From positions 32,940,812 to 33,004,811 of the forward strand of contig NC_059502.1 in the NCBI RefSeq assembly GCF_914767665.1: a stretch of 64,000 nucleotides of DNA, read 5' to 3'. Both the position numbers and the translations under genes were made by a program. Each line of letters starts with the position of its first letter. The first letter of the stretch is position 1. This DNA is from Harmonia axyridis (Eukaryota; Arthropoda; Insecta; Coleoptera; Coccinellidae). Below, in pieces: positions 24,101 to 30,200 of this stretch. The notes beneath the pieces are model-generated. The model was given only the letters and a program-made list of their open reading frames with translations. It did no database searches and was not told the DNA's origin.

Positions 24101-24759
24101 AAAACAATACAAAGTATTTCTTGTTCAAGTGCCGCAGTATGGCGTAAAATATTTAATCTTTCGTGTTTTAACTTGAGATATCAGATGGAACGAGAGAAAA
24201 AAACATGGTGTGTATTATATCCCGATTCTTGTCATTTGAAAAATTTTTGTTACTTACATCTTAGATAATTCAATACTTGTTACAGATGCTCCACACATCA
24301 GAATATTTCCGACCAGATATATTAGGGAAAAATAAAGTATTGTTCTGAAAATTAGCTATTACAGTAACAACATTAGTAATAAATACCAATCCATTGAAAC
24401 CTATATTTTCCAATGAAACTATCTGCACATATAGCTCCTATAGTTGGTATTATGTAACATCCCATTATGAAAACATGGTATACTATGGTAGATGAATTTT
24501 CACTCAGCATGAGTTCATTTCTCAAATATATGGATAAAATAGCTGAAAATAATGATCGTTAGGTATAACAAGATAACAACATATATCCTACAACTGAAGA
24601 CTCTGACTTCTTATTTTAAAATTTATAAGTGGAATTGTCAAAATTGTGATGAATGATCTTGGGGGGAACTAACTCACTTCGTAATCCGCAAAAGGAGAAC
24701 CTCTCACAAAATTCATTTGCTACAATACATATAATCGAGATCTGCACCTTATACACCCT
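1..24759 (-). CDS. SLC15/POT proton-coupled oligopeptide transporter, 13 exons, both ends incomplete
   Basis: Multi-pass plasma-membrane transporter that imports di- and tripeptides with protons. Exons in transcript order: 24678-24759, 24401-24542, 24258-24344, 21509-21783, 10973-11055, 10736-10924, 8300-8782, 7685-7788, 5346-5492, 5144-5258, 3615-3743, 1404-1511 and 197 to beyond 1. All have GT/AG borders and every phase joins, giving about 713 codons, close to the usual POT length. Visible hallmarks are NEFCERF (ExxERF proton motif), ADSFIGKY, the PTR2 signature GTGGVKPCVAAFGGDQF, HWLDYAQEKY, FWSLFDQQGSRW, a large extracellular loop spread over four exons with Asn-glycosylation sites, EIFFAIAGLEF and the acidic tail NDEEEE. 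Nearest named relative known to me is Drosophila yin. The Tyr pair after ERFS is Phe-Cys here. The first coding exon was not found and the 3' end lies outside the window. Confidence 0.95.
397..1226. mobile_element. Harbinger/PIF-like non-autonomous element
   Basis: Both ends carry the inverted terminal sequence GGCCCAGTTTCACCAAA, flanked on each side by TAA (394-396 and 1227-1229), the 3-bp duplication typical of PIF/Harbinger. Inside, a second inverted motif pair (TTTCACCA with ATCGCGATT nearby) repeats near both ends. No transposase ORF is present, so it would need a partner element. It sits in the intron between exons M and L of the transporter. Confidence 0.7.
1404..1511 (-). CDS. POT exon L
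   Basis: 36 codons: APKSMKTVTIAGWYLSVAVG then NFFVILITQANFFKSQ; acceptor tttcag, donor CAG|gtgaga. Penultimate membrane segment. Confidence 0.94.
2215..2990 (+). pseudogene. Degenerate mariner transposase
   Basis: DNA transposon relic in the intron between exons L and K. An open stretch from 2254 shows the mariner N-terminal region (FDKDKNASQVAES, NFEKAARTGSPIVE, ESDRHVS), followed in shifting frames by LYCQQLDRLKEA and NRKGIVYHQENARPHTSILT, where the second catalytic Asp is expected (HQEN instead of HQDN). Several frameshifts and stops occur and the C-terminal third with the last catalytic Asp is missing. A second copy of the same family lies at 25,800-26,490 in the opposite orientation. 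Confidence 0.85.
3615..3743 (-). CDS. POT exon K
   Basis: 43 codons: FFNIYPMAAPNTVSILWLIP then QYFFISVAEIFFAIAGLEFA and FMQ; acceptor ttttgcag, donor CAG|gtaaga. This late membrane segment is strongly conserved in POT proteins. Confidence 0.95.
4082..4539. mobile_element. Possible solo LTR or other LTR-like repeat
   Basis: Starts TGTGGGATCC and ends near CTAGACAACG, with an AATAAA signal (near 4490) and short repeated TTCGACGT and TAGACG motifs between. Flanks ATTAT and ATTAA agree at four of five bases. No internal coding region. The call rests on LTR-like layout only. Confidence 0.3.
4541..4561. repeat. (TAA)n microsatellite
   Basis: Seven TAA-type triplets. On the minus strand this reads as an ATT-repeat tail after an AATAAA-like stretch, as at the 3' end of some insect non-LTR elements. 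Confidence 0.7.
5144..5258 (-). CDS. POT exon J (extracellular loop)
   Basis: Completes Asp, then reads YNCSINSYEIPELLTRSIEL and ends ALVIRENRRRIE; acceptor ttttag, donor GAG|gtaatt. The phase fits exons I and K exactly. Confidence 0.87.
5346..5492 (-). CDS. POT exon I (extracellular loop)
   Basis: Completes Arg, then reads IAYIKTSSSLHNVTISLKNG and ends YMELPDGE; acceptor gattgcag, donor GA|gtaagt. Contains an N-V-T site. Confidence 0.85.
5707..6882 (+). mobile_element. Probable solo LTR (Gypsy-like)
   Basis: Starts TGTTAAATTC and ends CGTTCATGACA, with near-matching 5-bp flanks ATATA and ATATT. Inside are TATATAAG near 6289 and CCCAATAAAC near 6664 in the order expected for U3 promoter then polyadenylation site. 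There is no internal coding region. It is in the intron between transporter exons I and H. Confidence 0.42.
6883..7684. other. Intron sequence, nothing recognised
   Basis: Between the probable LTR and transporter exon H. AT-rich and without coding or inverted-repeat signals that I could see. Confidence 0.6.
7685..7788 (-). CDS. POT exon H (extracellular loop)
   Basis: Reads VETVIIGVGDRNRIEIFQTD and ends NGRARV plus two bases of an Arg codon; acceptor ttctag, donor AG|gtgaat. Placed by phase continuity and position; the loop is poorly conserved in the family. Confidence 0.8.
7789..8299. other. Intron sequence, nothing recognised
   Basis: Intron between transporter exons H and G. No coding similarity or repeat structure seen. 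Confidence 0.6.
8300..8782 (-). CDS. POT exon G (membrane segments plus start of large loop)
   Basis: 161 codons in phase 0, beginning ASHMNGKVLGLEIVPDQMQV and running through INPAMVLLMIPIMD and two further hydrophobic stretches into the extracellular loop, ending NPVEDQ|gtgagt. Carries one N-S-S glycosylation site. Confidence 0.95.
8783..9499. other. Intron sequence with a short CACCCTGTA terminus
   Basis: Largely unremarkable. Near 9121 the sequence CCCGGGACACCCTGTATA resembles the CAGGGTG-type transposon ends seen elsewhere in the window, suggesting a relic end. Confidence 0.4.
9500..10264 (+). pseudogene. Non-LTR retrotransposon reverse transcriptase fragment (jockey-like)
   Basis: Retrotransposon relic in the intron between transporter exons G and F, antisense to the host gene. 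The open frame shows RT block QGSPISGLLFILFINDM, the catalytic block LLFADDFKLF and the following segment WSAANEMEFNIEKCHV, then LGVYFDTKMNF and a thumb-like region ending near LKLDLPL. Endonuclease, the N-terminal half of the RT and the 3' end are absent, so it is a short, dead fragment. Clade assignment is a judgement from motif style. Confidence 0.85.
10265..10735. other. Intron sequence, nothing recognised
   Basis: AT-rich stretch between the RT fragment and transporter exon F, with no feature that I could support. Confidence 0.6.
10736..10924 (-). CDS. POT exon F
   Basis: 63 codons in phase 0: YALVKRMSAKKKKYDHWLDY, then a membrane segment ending PVPLFWSLFDQQGSRWTFQ. The DQQGSRW motif is a strong POT family marker. 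Donor CAA|gtgagt. Confidence 0.95.
10973..11055 (-). CDS. POT exon E
   Basis: Reads LFIIGKPWYRLKNPKDNIML then NFMKCAS; acceptor ctgtttcag, donor TCG|gtgagt. Joined to the next exon by an unusually short intron of 48 bases. Confidence 0.93.
11256..11787 (-). repeat. 3' LTR of the BEL/Pao element
   Basis: 532 bp, aligned base for base with the other LTR at an offset of 6,188 with five differences. Confidence 0.93.
11961..17139 (-). pseudogene. BEL/Pao gag-pol polyprotein, one frameshift and one stop
   Basis: Retrotransposon polyprotein, start ATG at 17139. Gag begins MTDFKLKRAKFART; the frame is lost near 16740-16770 and gag continues in another frame from LPQIEIKKFRGDY (16739). The long frame (down to 12594) then carries CCHC-type knuckles (CTLCNQDH, CFNCLSNIHDLRSC), an aspartic protease centre LIDSGSMSSF, an RT with YVDDIVAG (about 14,465), an RNase H-like FCDASERGYCAVVY, an integrase zinc domain (HAGLRTLRFL to CLKC) and the DDE core up to SDCGTNFVGANR. 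A TAA at 12594-12596 interrupts the same frame, which resumes to 11961 with PSAPHMGGLWEAGVKS and the C-terminal chromatin-type domain (DLVLIKDERLPP). BEL elements normally have a single uninterrupted ORF. Confidence 0.93.
17425..17442 (-). other. Primer-binding site of the BEL/Pao element
   Basis: One base inside the 5' LTR the minus strand reads TGGTCCTTCGAGCCGGAT. This is complementary to a tRNA 3' end terminating in CCA, as expected for priming of minus-strand DNA. I did not assign the tRNA species. Confidence 0.75.
17444..17975 (-). repeat. 5' LTR of the BEL/Pao element
   Basis: 532 bp, ending next to the CAGAT target duplication at 17976-17980. Promoter sequence would lie here for minus-strand transcription. 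Confidence 0.93.
17981..18659. other. Intron sequence; one cryptic mini-exon candidate
   Basis: AT-rich. The only notable item is a 41-base stretch at 18280-18320 on the minus strand bounded by ttgtaacag and gtatga. Near 18,580 an (ATT)n run marks the likely 3' tail of the adjoining non-LTR relic. Confidence 0.4.
18660..19245 (-). pseudogene. Non-LTR retrotransposon 3' relic (RNase H and zinc-finger tail)
   Basis: On the minus strand near 19,230-19,120 a frame reads VTLLWLLGHYGIEGNEKADE then LAKGH, the C-terminal block of an RNase H domain. After stops and frame changes, 18994-18677 reads LLTGYCRCKYFLYRKGKSAD then CRLCGKEVETDENIVCQCPE, the Cys-rich tail that follows RNase H in I/jockey-type elements. 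Only this 3' part remains. It sits in the large transporter intron, same strand as the host gene. Confidence 0.8.
19481..19598 (+). repeat. Left inverted arm of the CAGGGTG element
   Basis: Matches the reverse complement of 21278-21394, including GACTTGTACATATAT and TTCCTGAGGTCAAAAG. Confidence 0.8.
21278..21394 (-). repeat. Right inverted arm of the CAGGGTG element
   Basis: Inverted partner of 19481-19598. The shared segment TTTTTTCCGATTCGG is intact in both arms. Confidence 0.8.
21509..21783 (-). CDS. POT exon D (PTR2 signature)
   Basis: Reads IFFTPFGLLLIALGTGGVKP and onward through CVAAFGGDQF, then LPDQCEELQHFFSLFYFSIN, the core PTR2 signature and adjacent membrane segments. Acceptor ctatttcag, donor ATAG|gtgagt. 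Followed by a roughly 10.4-kb intron that contains the BEL/Pao element. Confidence 0.96.
22260..24115 (+). pseudogene. RTE/jockey-like non-LTR retrotransposon, 5'-truncated and broken
   Basis: Antisense insertion in the intron between transporter exons D and C. Pieces in order: a linker region (RFWEEKCNQIENY) to a stop at about 22567; RT palm start NGRSPGPGDIPIELVKYGG and IFKKGDRRDPNCYRGLS to a stop at about 22843; EQQSGFRIGNSCVDNLFVLQ and FVDLEKAYDT with a frameshift near 23010; then one open frame to 24064 with GLRQGCSLSPLLFNLY, the catalytic LNFADDQVIL, KIWVGRAMVESTLCYGSEIW and the basic tail GRRKRGRPRRSW. Endonuclease is missing. An A-rich tail lies near 24,100. Confidence 0.9.
24258..24344 (-). 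CDS. POT exon C
   Basis: Completes Arg and reads TILYFSLIYLVGNILMCGAS, then VTSIELSK; donor AAGAT|gtaagt. Corresponds to the third membrane segment. Confidence 0.92.
24401..24542 (-). CDS. POT exon B
   Basis: The first two bases complete a Thr codon with exon A. Encodes ILSIYLRNELMLSEN, then IMGCYIIPTIGAICADS and FIGKY. This is the second membrane segment and the conserved ADS-GK loop of the POT family. It ends TATAG|gtttca, a weak donor but in perfect phase with exon C. Confidence 0.9.
24678..24759 (-). CDS. POT exon A (ExxERF motif)
   Basis: Starts after a polypyrimidine-AG acceptor and ends at GAA|gtgagt. Encodes RVYKVQISIICIVANEFCER then FSFCGLR, the first membrane segment and proton-coupling motif. 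A second AG 25 bases upstream (24785) is also open in frame, so the exon could be slightly longer. It needs an upstream exon supplying the start codon. Confidence 0.88.
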
Positions 24760-25509
24760 CTGAAAGCAAGCAATATAATTGTAATTCCCTGAAAAAAATA
24801 AATGTTTGAAAGATGTACCTGCATTCTATCTTTCAATTGGCATCAGATAAAAACTAATGACATACTTCGATGACAGATTTTTGTTCCCACCAGGTAATCG
24901 TTACCTTGGAAATGCCTGGATAGAAAATGTGAACATTTAGGTTTCATTTCGAAATTCATAATTTGATATAAAGGTTGTCCCAGAAGTCGAATTCAAGGCA
25001 GAAAAAAACAGTGCGCTTCAAAATCAACGCACCACTAAAAATGATGGAAAAAGGACCAATTCAAAGTTTATTTTCTCGTGAACCGTTTGAACGATTTTTG
25101 TAATTCTGGTGTCAAAACGTAGGAGTATCTCTAGTTATGATGCTATGATATAAAATTTCAAAAGCACTTCAATTCTGAGTAAATATTCAGGGTACAAAAA
25201 CAATATAACGTTTTGTTCCAGAAATTTAATTCGCCCTATATGGGGTGCTCCAATCTCATCGCTGAATGCATACATTGATCAAATTGTAGGCCCATATCTT
25301 CTGAACAATTTGTTTTTTGATTACCTCTTTTATTGAAAATGATGTCTTTGTAAACGTATCAGTTAATACGAAATTTTGAGGCTCAATATTAAAAAAGTAC
25401 TCATAGCAGGATGTAAAAAACGAAAATCGCGTCAAATTGAAGCGTCCTTGAACTATATCATTTGTTTTTCTAAATTATCTTACTCGGTAAAGAGAATTTT
25501 GATGAAGAA
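24760..25509. other. Region upstream of transporter exon A; first exon not found
   Basis: The transporter's start exon should lie at higher coordinates on the minus strand, but I found no stretch joining exon A in phase. Around 24,960-25,240 there is repeat-like text (AGGTTGTCCCAGAAGTC) common in insect transposon ends. Confidence 0.4.
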
Positions 25510-25790
25510 TTGTTGTAATGGAGCGCCAAACAAGAAATCTGAATCGGGGCGAATGTATGAAAGAGACAAAATTGGCAGAAGAAAGAGTGAGTTACCGCAC
25601 AAAAGCTACAAGACTAGCAGTTTACCATACAACAATATCTCGCGTTTAACGACTTTTTGAAGAAACCAATGATCATACCTGAAGTCCTGGACAAGGTAGG
25701 GCTCGAGGAAAAACAGCAATCCACAGTTGTGGCATTCAAATGTGTTGTTTGAGAGAACGCTTTGTAACTGCAAGAAAACTGCAAGTTAGT
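25510..25790 (+). pseudogene. Tc1-like transposase N-terminal fragment
   Basis: Read through frameshifts, the plus strand resembles a paired-type helix-turn-helix: LAEERVSYRTKATRLAV then HTTISRVL, followed after a frameshift by a Gly/Arg-rich linker and RERFVTARKLQ. No catalytic core follows; instead the dead mariner at 25,800 begins. The assignment rests on motif order only. Confidence 0.42.
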
Positions 25791-25799
25791 TAGAATTAT

Positions 25800-26490
25800 C
25801 CGATTTAGGTCAAATATGCGGCGTTTTGTTCTATAACTTGATGCCATTTTGAAGGTTTGTGTATGCCTCTCTCATAGAAGAATTCGTCTGTATTCGCAAA
25901 AAATTGAGACAGTCGATTTTCACAAGCCTCTGTTGAAATAAGTTTTGACCAGCAAAATTGTTCGCCATGGACAGGAACAGATGGTAATCACTTGGTGCCA
26001 GATCTGGACTATAAAGTGGATGCATAAGAATCTCTGGCGAGCCTCTATCGATGTTTGTGGCCTTCCGTTGTCCCCATGGAACACATTATCTCTCCTATTG
26101 GTCACTTCTAGGTGATTGCTTTCTTCAGAAGGTCCAAATGTTGACAGTACAGTTGAGAATCAACATTCGCGCCTTAGGGGAGCAGCTCATAGTAGATAAT
26201 TCCCTACCAATCCCACCAAACACACAGCAAAACCTTTCTGAACGTTTCACCCAACTCACCGCGTTTCGATCACGACTGTTTTCGCTTGACGTTGCCTTAA
26301 GTCATCGACTTCTCATCACCAGCCACCAATCATTTCAAAAATGGGCGATTTTTTCGAGATTCGCAGATGAAAATTCGGTCCAAGAGGTTTTTTGTGGTAA
26401 CTCGTGATGGTAACCATACATCTAGCTTCTTCTTGAGACCAACCTTATGTAAATAGTGTTCCAAACGGTTTTTGCGCATTATTGGCTATT
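25800..26490 (-). pseudogene. Degenerate mariner transposase, second copy of the 2.2-kb family
   Basis: The minus strand reads, through frameshifts, a C-terminal block HPLYSPDLAPSDYHLFLSMA (25831-26025), a catalytic-loop block VFHGDNGRPQTSIEARQRF upstream of it, and farther upstream a stretch matching the 2,500-2,850 element nearly word for word (GGGAATTATCTACTATGAGC in both). Many stops make it dead. It lies upstream of the transporter's mapped exons. Confidence 0.85.
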
Positions 26491-26499
26491 AAAGTATCA

Positions 26500-27033
26500 A
26501 AACCATAATAGTACATTCTAAAACAAGTTGCACAATGGGCACTTATTCCAACACGAATGCAAAATCGAAAACAGACGACGAAGGAGCGTGTTTTCGAACG
26601 TATGAGTGTCGGAATTGCCTTCTGCAACGAGTATTAGACGATATTTTCTCTATTTCAGTCAAGTTCTGTGAAATATTGTCGAAATTCAATAAAAAATTCA
26701 GATTATACATCCTAGTGACTTTTGAATTGTATCTTGGCAGTTGGTGTGACGAAAATTGACAGATTACGGATTTTGAATTGTACGTACGTTTCGAATTTTG
26801 AAATAATTTATACTTCCGCATTGAATTCGTAATTTATGTCTGACGAAATCGATTTAACACCACCAGAATCAAGATAAATTGTGAATAATGCGAATATTGT
26901 AGATATTATTATTGCAAATGATATACTTCAAAATTGAAAATACTAATAATTCTTTGTACATTACAGTAATAAGCATAGAAATTTCAAATTGCAATATAAT
27001 AAAATAAAATCATCTAGAGATTCAAATTTGTTT
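26500..27033. other. AT-rich sequence, nothing recognised
   Basis: No coding or repeat signal that I could support between the mariner relic and the small ORF. Confidence 0.6.
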
Positions 27034-27243
27034 TCAAGAATCTGGACATTTACTCGTTCGCTTCGTAATTGATCCAACGAAGGACTTCAAAGCTGCGCCA
27101 ATACTCTTGCCGGGAGTATTCAAATTAGCATTGTAAGTTTCAAATCCTTGGGGATGAGCATCTAGACACTTTTGATATGTTTCCAAAGAAGAGCTCTCAG
27201 AACTATGCTTGGTTTCACTACTAGAACATCGTTTCGCGGACAT
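27034..27243 (-). CDS. Small Ser-rich ORF, 69 residues, unknown
   Basis: Starts at ATG 27243 in a good context (AAAATG). The N-terminus is Ser-rich (MSAKRCSSSETKHSSESSS), followed by a Gly/Ala patch (PGKSIGAALKSFVGSITKR) and the end KCPDS. There is no signal peptide or membrane segment. On the minus strand a TATAAG lies about 50 bases upstream (27,292-27,297) with a TTAGTT initiator-like site roughly 25-30 bases after it, which suggests a short independent transcript. I see no donor site that would make it the missing first exon of the transporter. Not recognised; it could be a chance ORF. Confidence 0.35.
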   Translation of the reverse strand: MSAKRCSSSETKHSSESSSLETYQKCLDAHPQGFETYNANLNTPGKSIGAALKSFVGSITKRTSKCPDS

Positions 27244-27291
27244 TTTAAAAGTCAAGAAATACTAGCCAACTAATGCCTAACTAAGCTGGAA

Positions 27292-27297
27292 CTTATA
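27292..27297 (-). promoter_or_regulatory. TATA-like element upstream of the small ORF
   Basis: Minus-strand AATATAAG at the usual TATA distance from a TTAGTT initiator-like site and about 50 bases before the ATG at 27243. Confidence 0.3.
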
Positions 27298-27299
27298 TT

Positions 27300-30200
27300 C
27301 TCAAATGCTTAGTATTCTTTCAGAACATCTATGATCTGTTTCGGGAATATGAGAATTCCAATAGAAGAAAGCGCATCCACCCGTTTCACTTTCCCAGGTG
27401 TTCACTTTCACTGATGCAAAAAAAATGTGGAATATATGTGTTGAAGCTGTTTGATAAGCAAGAAGTTATCAAATACTAAAAGGAAACCTGTTCAAAAATC
27501 AAATCAAAAATTATTAATAAATCTGGAACCATACAACGTCGAGGACTACCTACTTAAATTCTGTTTTTCAAATCTGAACGTTTTAGTTTTATTGACGTAT
27601 TTTTTTTTCAATGGATGTTTTAATTATGGAAATATTTATCCCTCCAAGGCTTATGTCTGGGTGCGCCACTGATTCGATGTACATTATAAGTGAATTTGTT
27701 TTTGAAAAACATTAGGTATCCACATAGTGTTTCACTCGATGTAACATCAAAAATATACTTATTTGAGTTCATGTCTGCACACTAGTTTATTATCTGAAAT
27801 TGAATATTGATCAATGTCATTCTTTGAAATTATCATGAAAATCAATGAAAGTATTCAAAAGCTCAAACAATTGAATGTTTTTGATGGAATGCGTAAAACA
27901 CCATTCATATAATTAATGAATAAACATAAGACACTTTGATGTGAAAGGATGTAACTGTAAGATTAGAATTATTTTTCAATATTCTCAAATTTTCTGGTTT
28001 CGTTGATCCGATCGATCAACATGCGCATTGAGCTTAAAGTTGTTATTTTATATCTAAATATAAATTTAATTTCGATGCAATCTGTTGCTTCGAATTTACA
28101 TCAGGAAAACCATTTTCACGGAAAGCGTAGACGCATTTTGTCCATTAATAAATGAACCTAACATGGGCACTCGAGATCCAAACAAATCCTGAAACTTTCG
28201 TGGGGTTTCTATTCGAGAGTTATCGTGTTTACTGCCGAATGGAAGGACACAATCGAATTCGAAAACTGATTTGTCCTCAGTGAGTCGCACTTTATCGTTT
28301 CAGACCATTCCTGGCTCAAAATGCGAAATTGCAACGAAATAATAAAGCGATCTGTTCAGGAAACGAGTGCTAGAAGACAAAACAAATTTTACACTATGGC
28401 TTATATTCTCGTTCAACGCGAAATGTCTTGTAAACTCATGAAATATATAAGGAAAAAATATAAAACTTTCCATATAACATAATTTTAATGAGCATTCATC
28501 GACGGGAATCAAACCCATAGTCAGCCCATAATTCCACTAAGAATTTAAAAAATTTATAACACTTAAAATGAATTTTGCTGTGAAAAATGTTTCATAGTAG
28601 ATTAGTAGATACATATTAATGTTTCTAAATCGTGATAGTATCGTTAATTTCCGACTTATTAATTCTTTAATTTGTTTCTTCGATTTTTTGCCTTCAAACT
28701 GTTTGTATATTGTTATCGAGCTATTAGGATCAATGTTCACCCAATTTTCTATAACATTTCCATGAGAATAGCTTTTATGGTTTTCAAGAAAAGATCTGCA
28801 TGGCAGACAGATCGATTTGTTTATTGTTTTTTTTTAATTCCACAAATCAAAACGTAATTGTGAAAATGTTAGGCCAGGGAAGGATCGAATAAATTACAAC
28901 ATGAACTTTCATAAATATTTCCATATAAAAGTCATTTATGGTTCTCTGAGAACTTACAAGCTGAATATTCCTTAAAACTAAACATTCAATATGGTTTACT
29001 TCTTTGAATAATTTTGGATACTCATATATTATATATATCCATGAAAAAATTTTATAAAATTTCTTACATCTTACTCTTAAACTTACAAGACTCGTAGTTT
29101 CATTACACCTATCACAGCTCATTAAAATGAAGGAATTCATTAAAATTTATTCAATATGACCACAACACTTCAGCCTGAATTATGTAAAAAAATAATTTTA
29201 TGACCTGTTGCTAAGATTCGTATACATAATTCCAATTTATCTTTATTGTATACACAAGATAATTCAGAAGTAACAACATCATGGAGGAGAAAATGAATAT
29301 AATTTCAGTTTAAATTCAATTTTTATGAAGATTAAAATTCTACCTAAACGAGGTAAATACTGCAATAGTAAATCAAATACTTTCGAAGTAGAGAGATCAT
29401 ATTGATCACAAAATCAAATGAATATGGAAAAAAATTCCATTATACGAGTCCAACTAAAATAGCACCTTTTATGGACATAATTTTGCAATAATAATAGGTT
29501 ATAGATACATCAATGAAAAGAGCTAAATATTATAGATATAGCAATTGCTTTCACTTACAAAAGCTCAATACATTTATCACAAAAATAAGAAATGTAAGAA
29601 CATCCACTTCATATGTTGAAAAAAATATTTGAAGAGAGAAAAACTAATAAAATACAGCAACCTCAATCTGGACATCAAACAATGAAAATGAAACAATTGT
29701 CATTGTTTGTACAATTCATTCAAATTCAAGCCCATACCCTTACAATCAATACTATCAACAACACAGATTTTGCAGTTTACATATCTAAATTCCAAGCTTT
29801 TTAGGTGTTCATCATTATCACTCAAAATTTGGTTGAAATAAAAACATTGAATTTGTGCAACATAAAATATAAGACCCATTGTTCTAACTGCAACTGCAAA
29901 ATATTTGCCTTAATCAAATCTCTTCCGAAGTACTTCGTAGAATTTCTAAGTAGATTTAAGAATCCTAACTCCATTCTTCTTTTTCAGTGTTCATTTGAAC
30001 CTATATATGAAGATATATTATAGAAACAAGATTTATCAAATACAAAATATTAGGAAACATATCGAAAATATTTGAGATTTCAAATGGAGATTGATTAAAT
30101 TTTCATTATGGCGCATGTTTCACAAAATAACCAAACTCAAACTGTTATTGAAGCAAGGGCAATCATATTATACACGGATTCTGAATATCATTATGAACAG

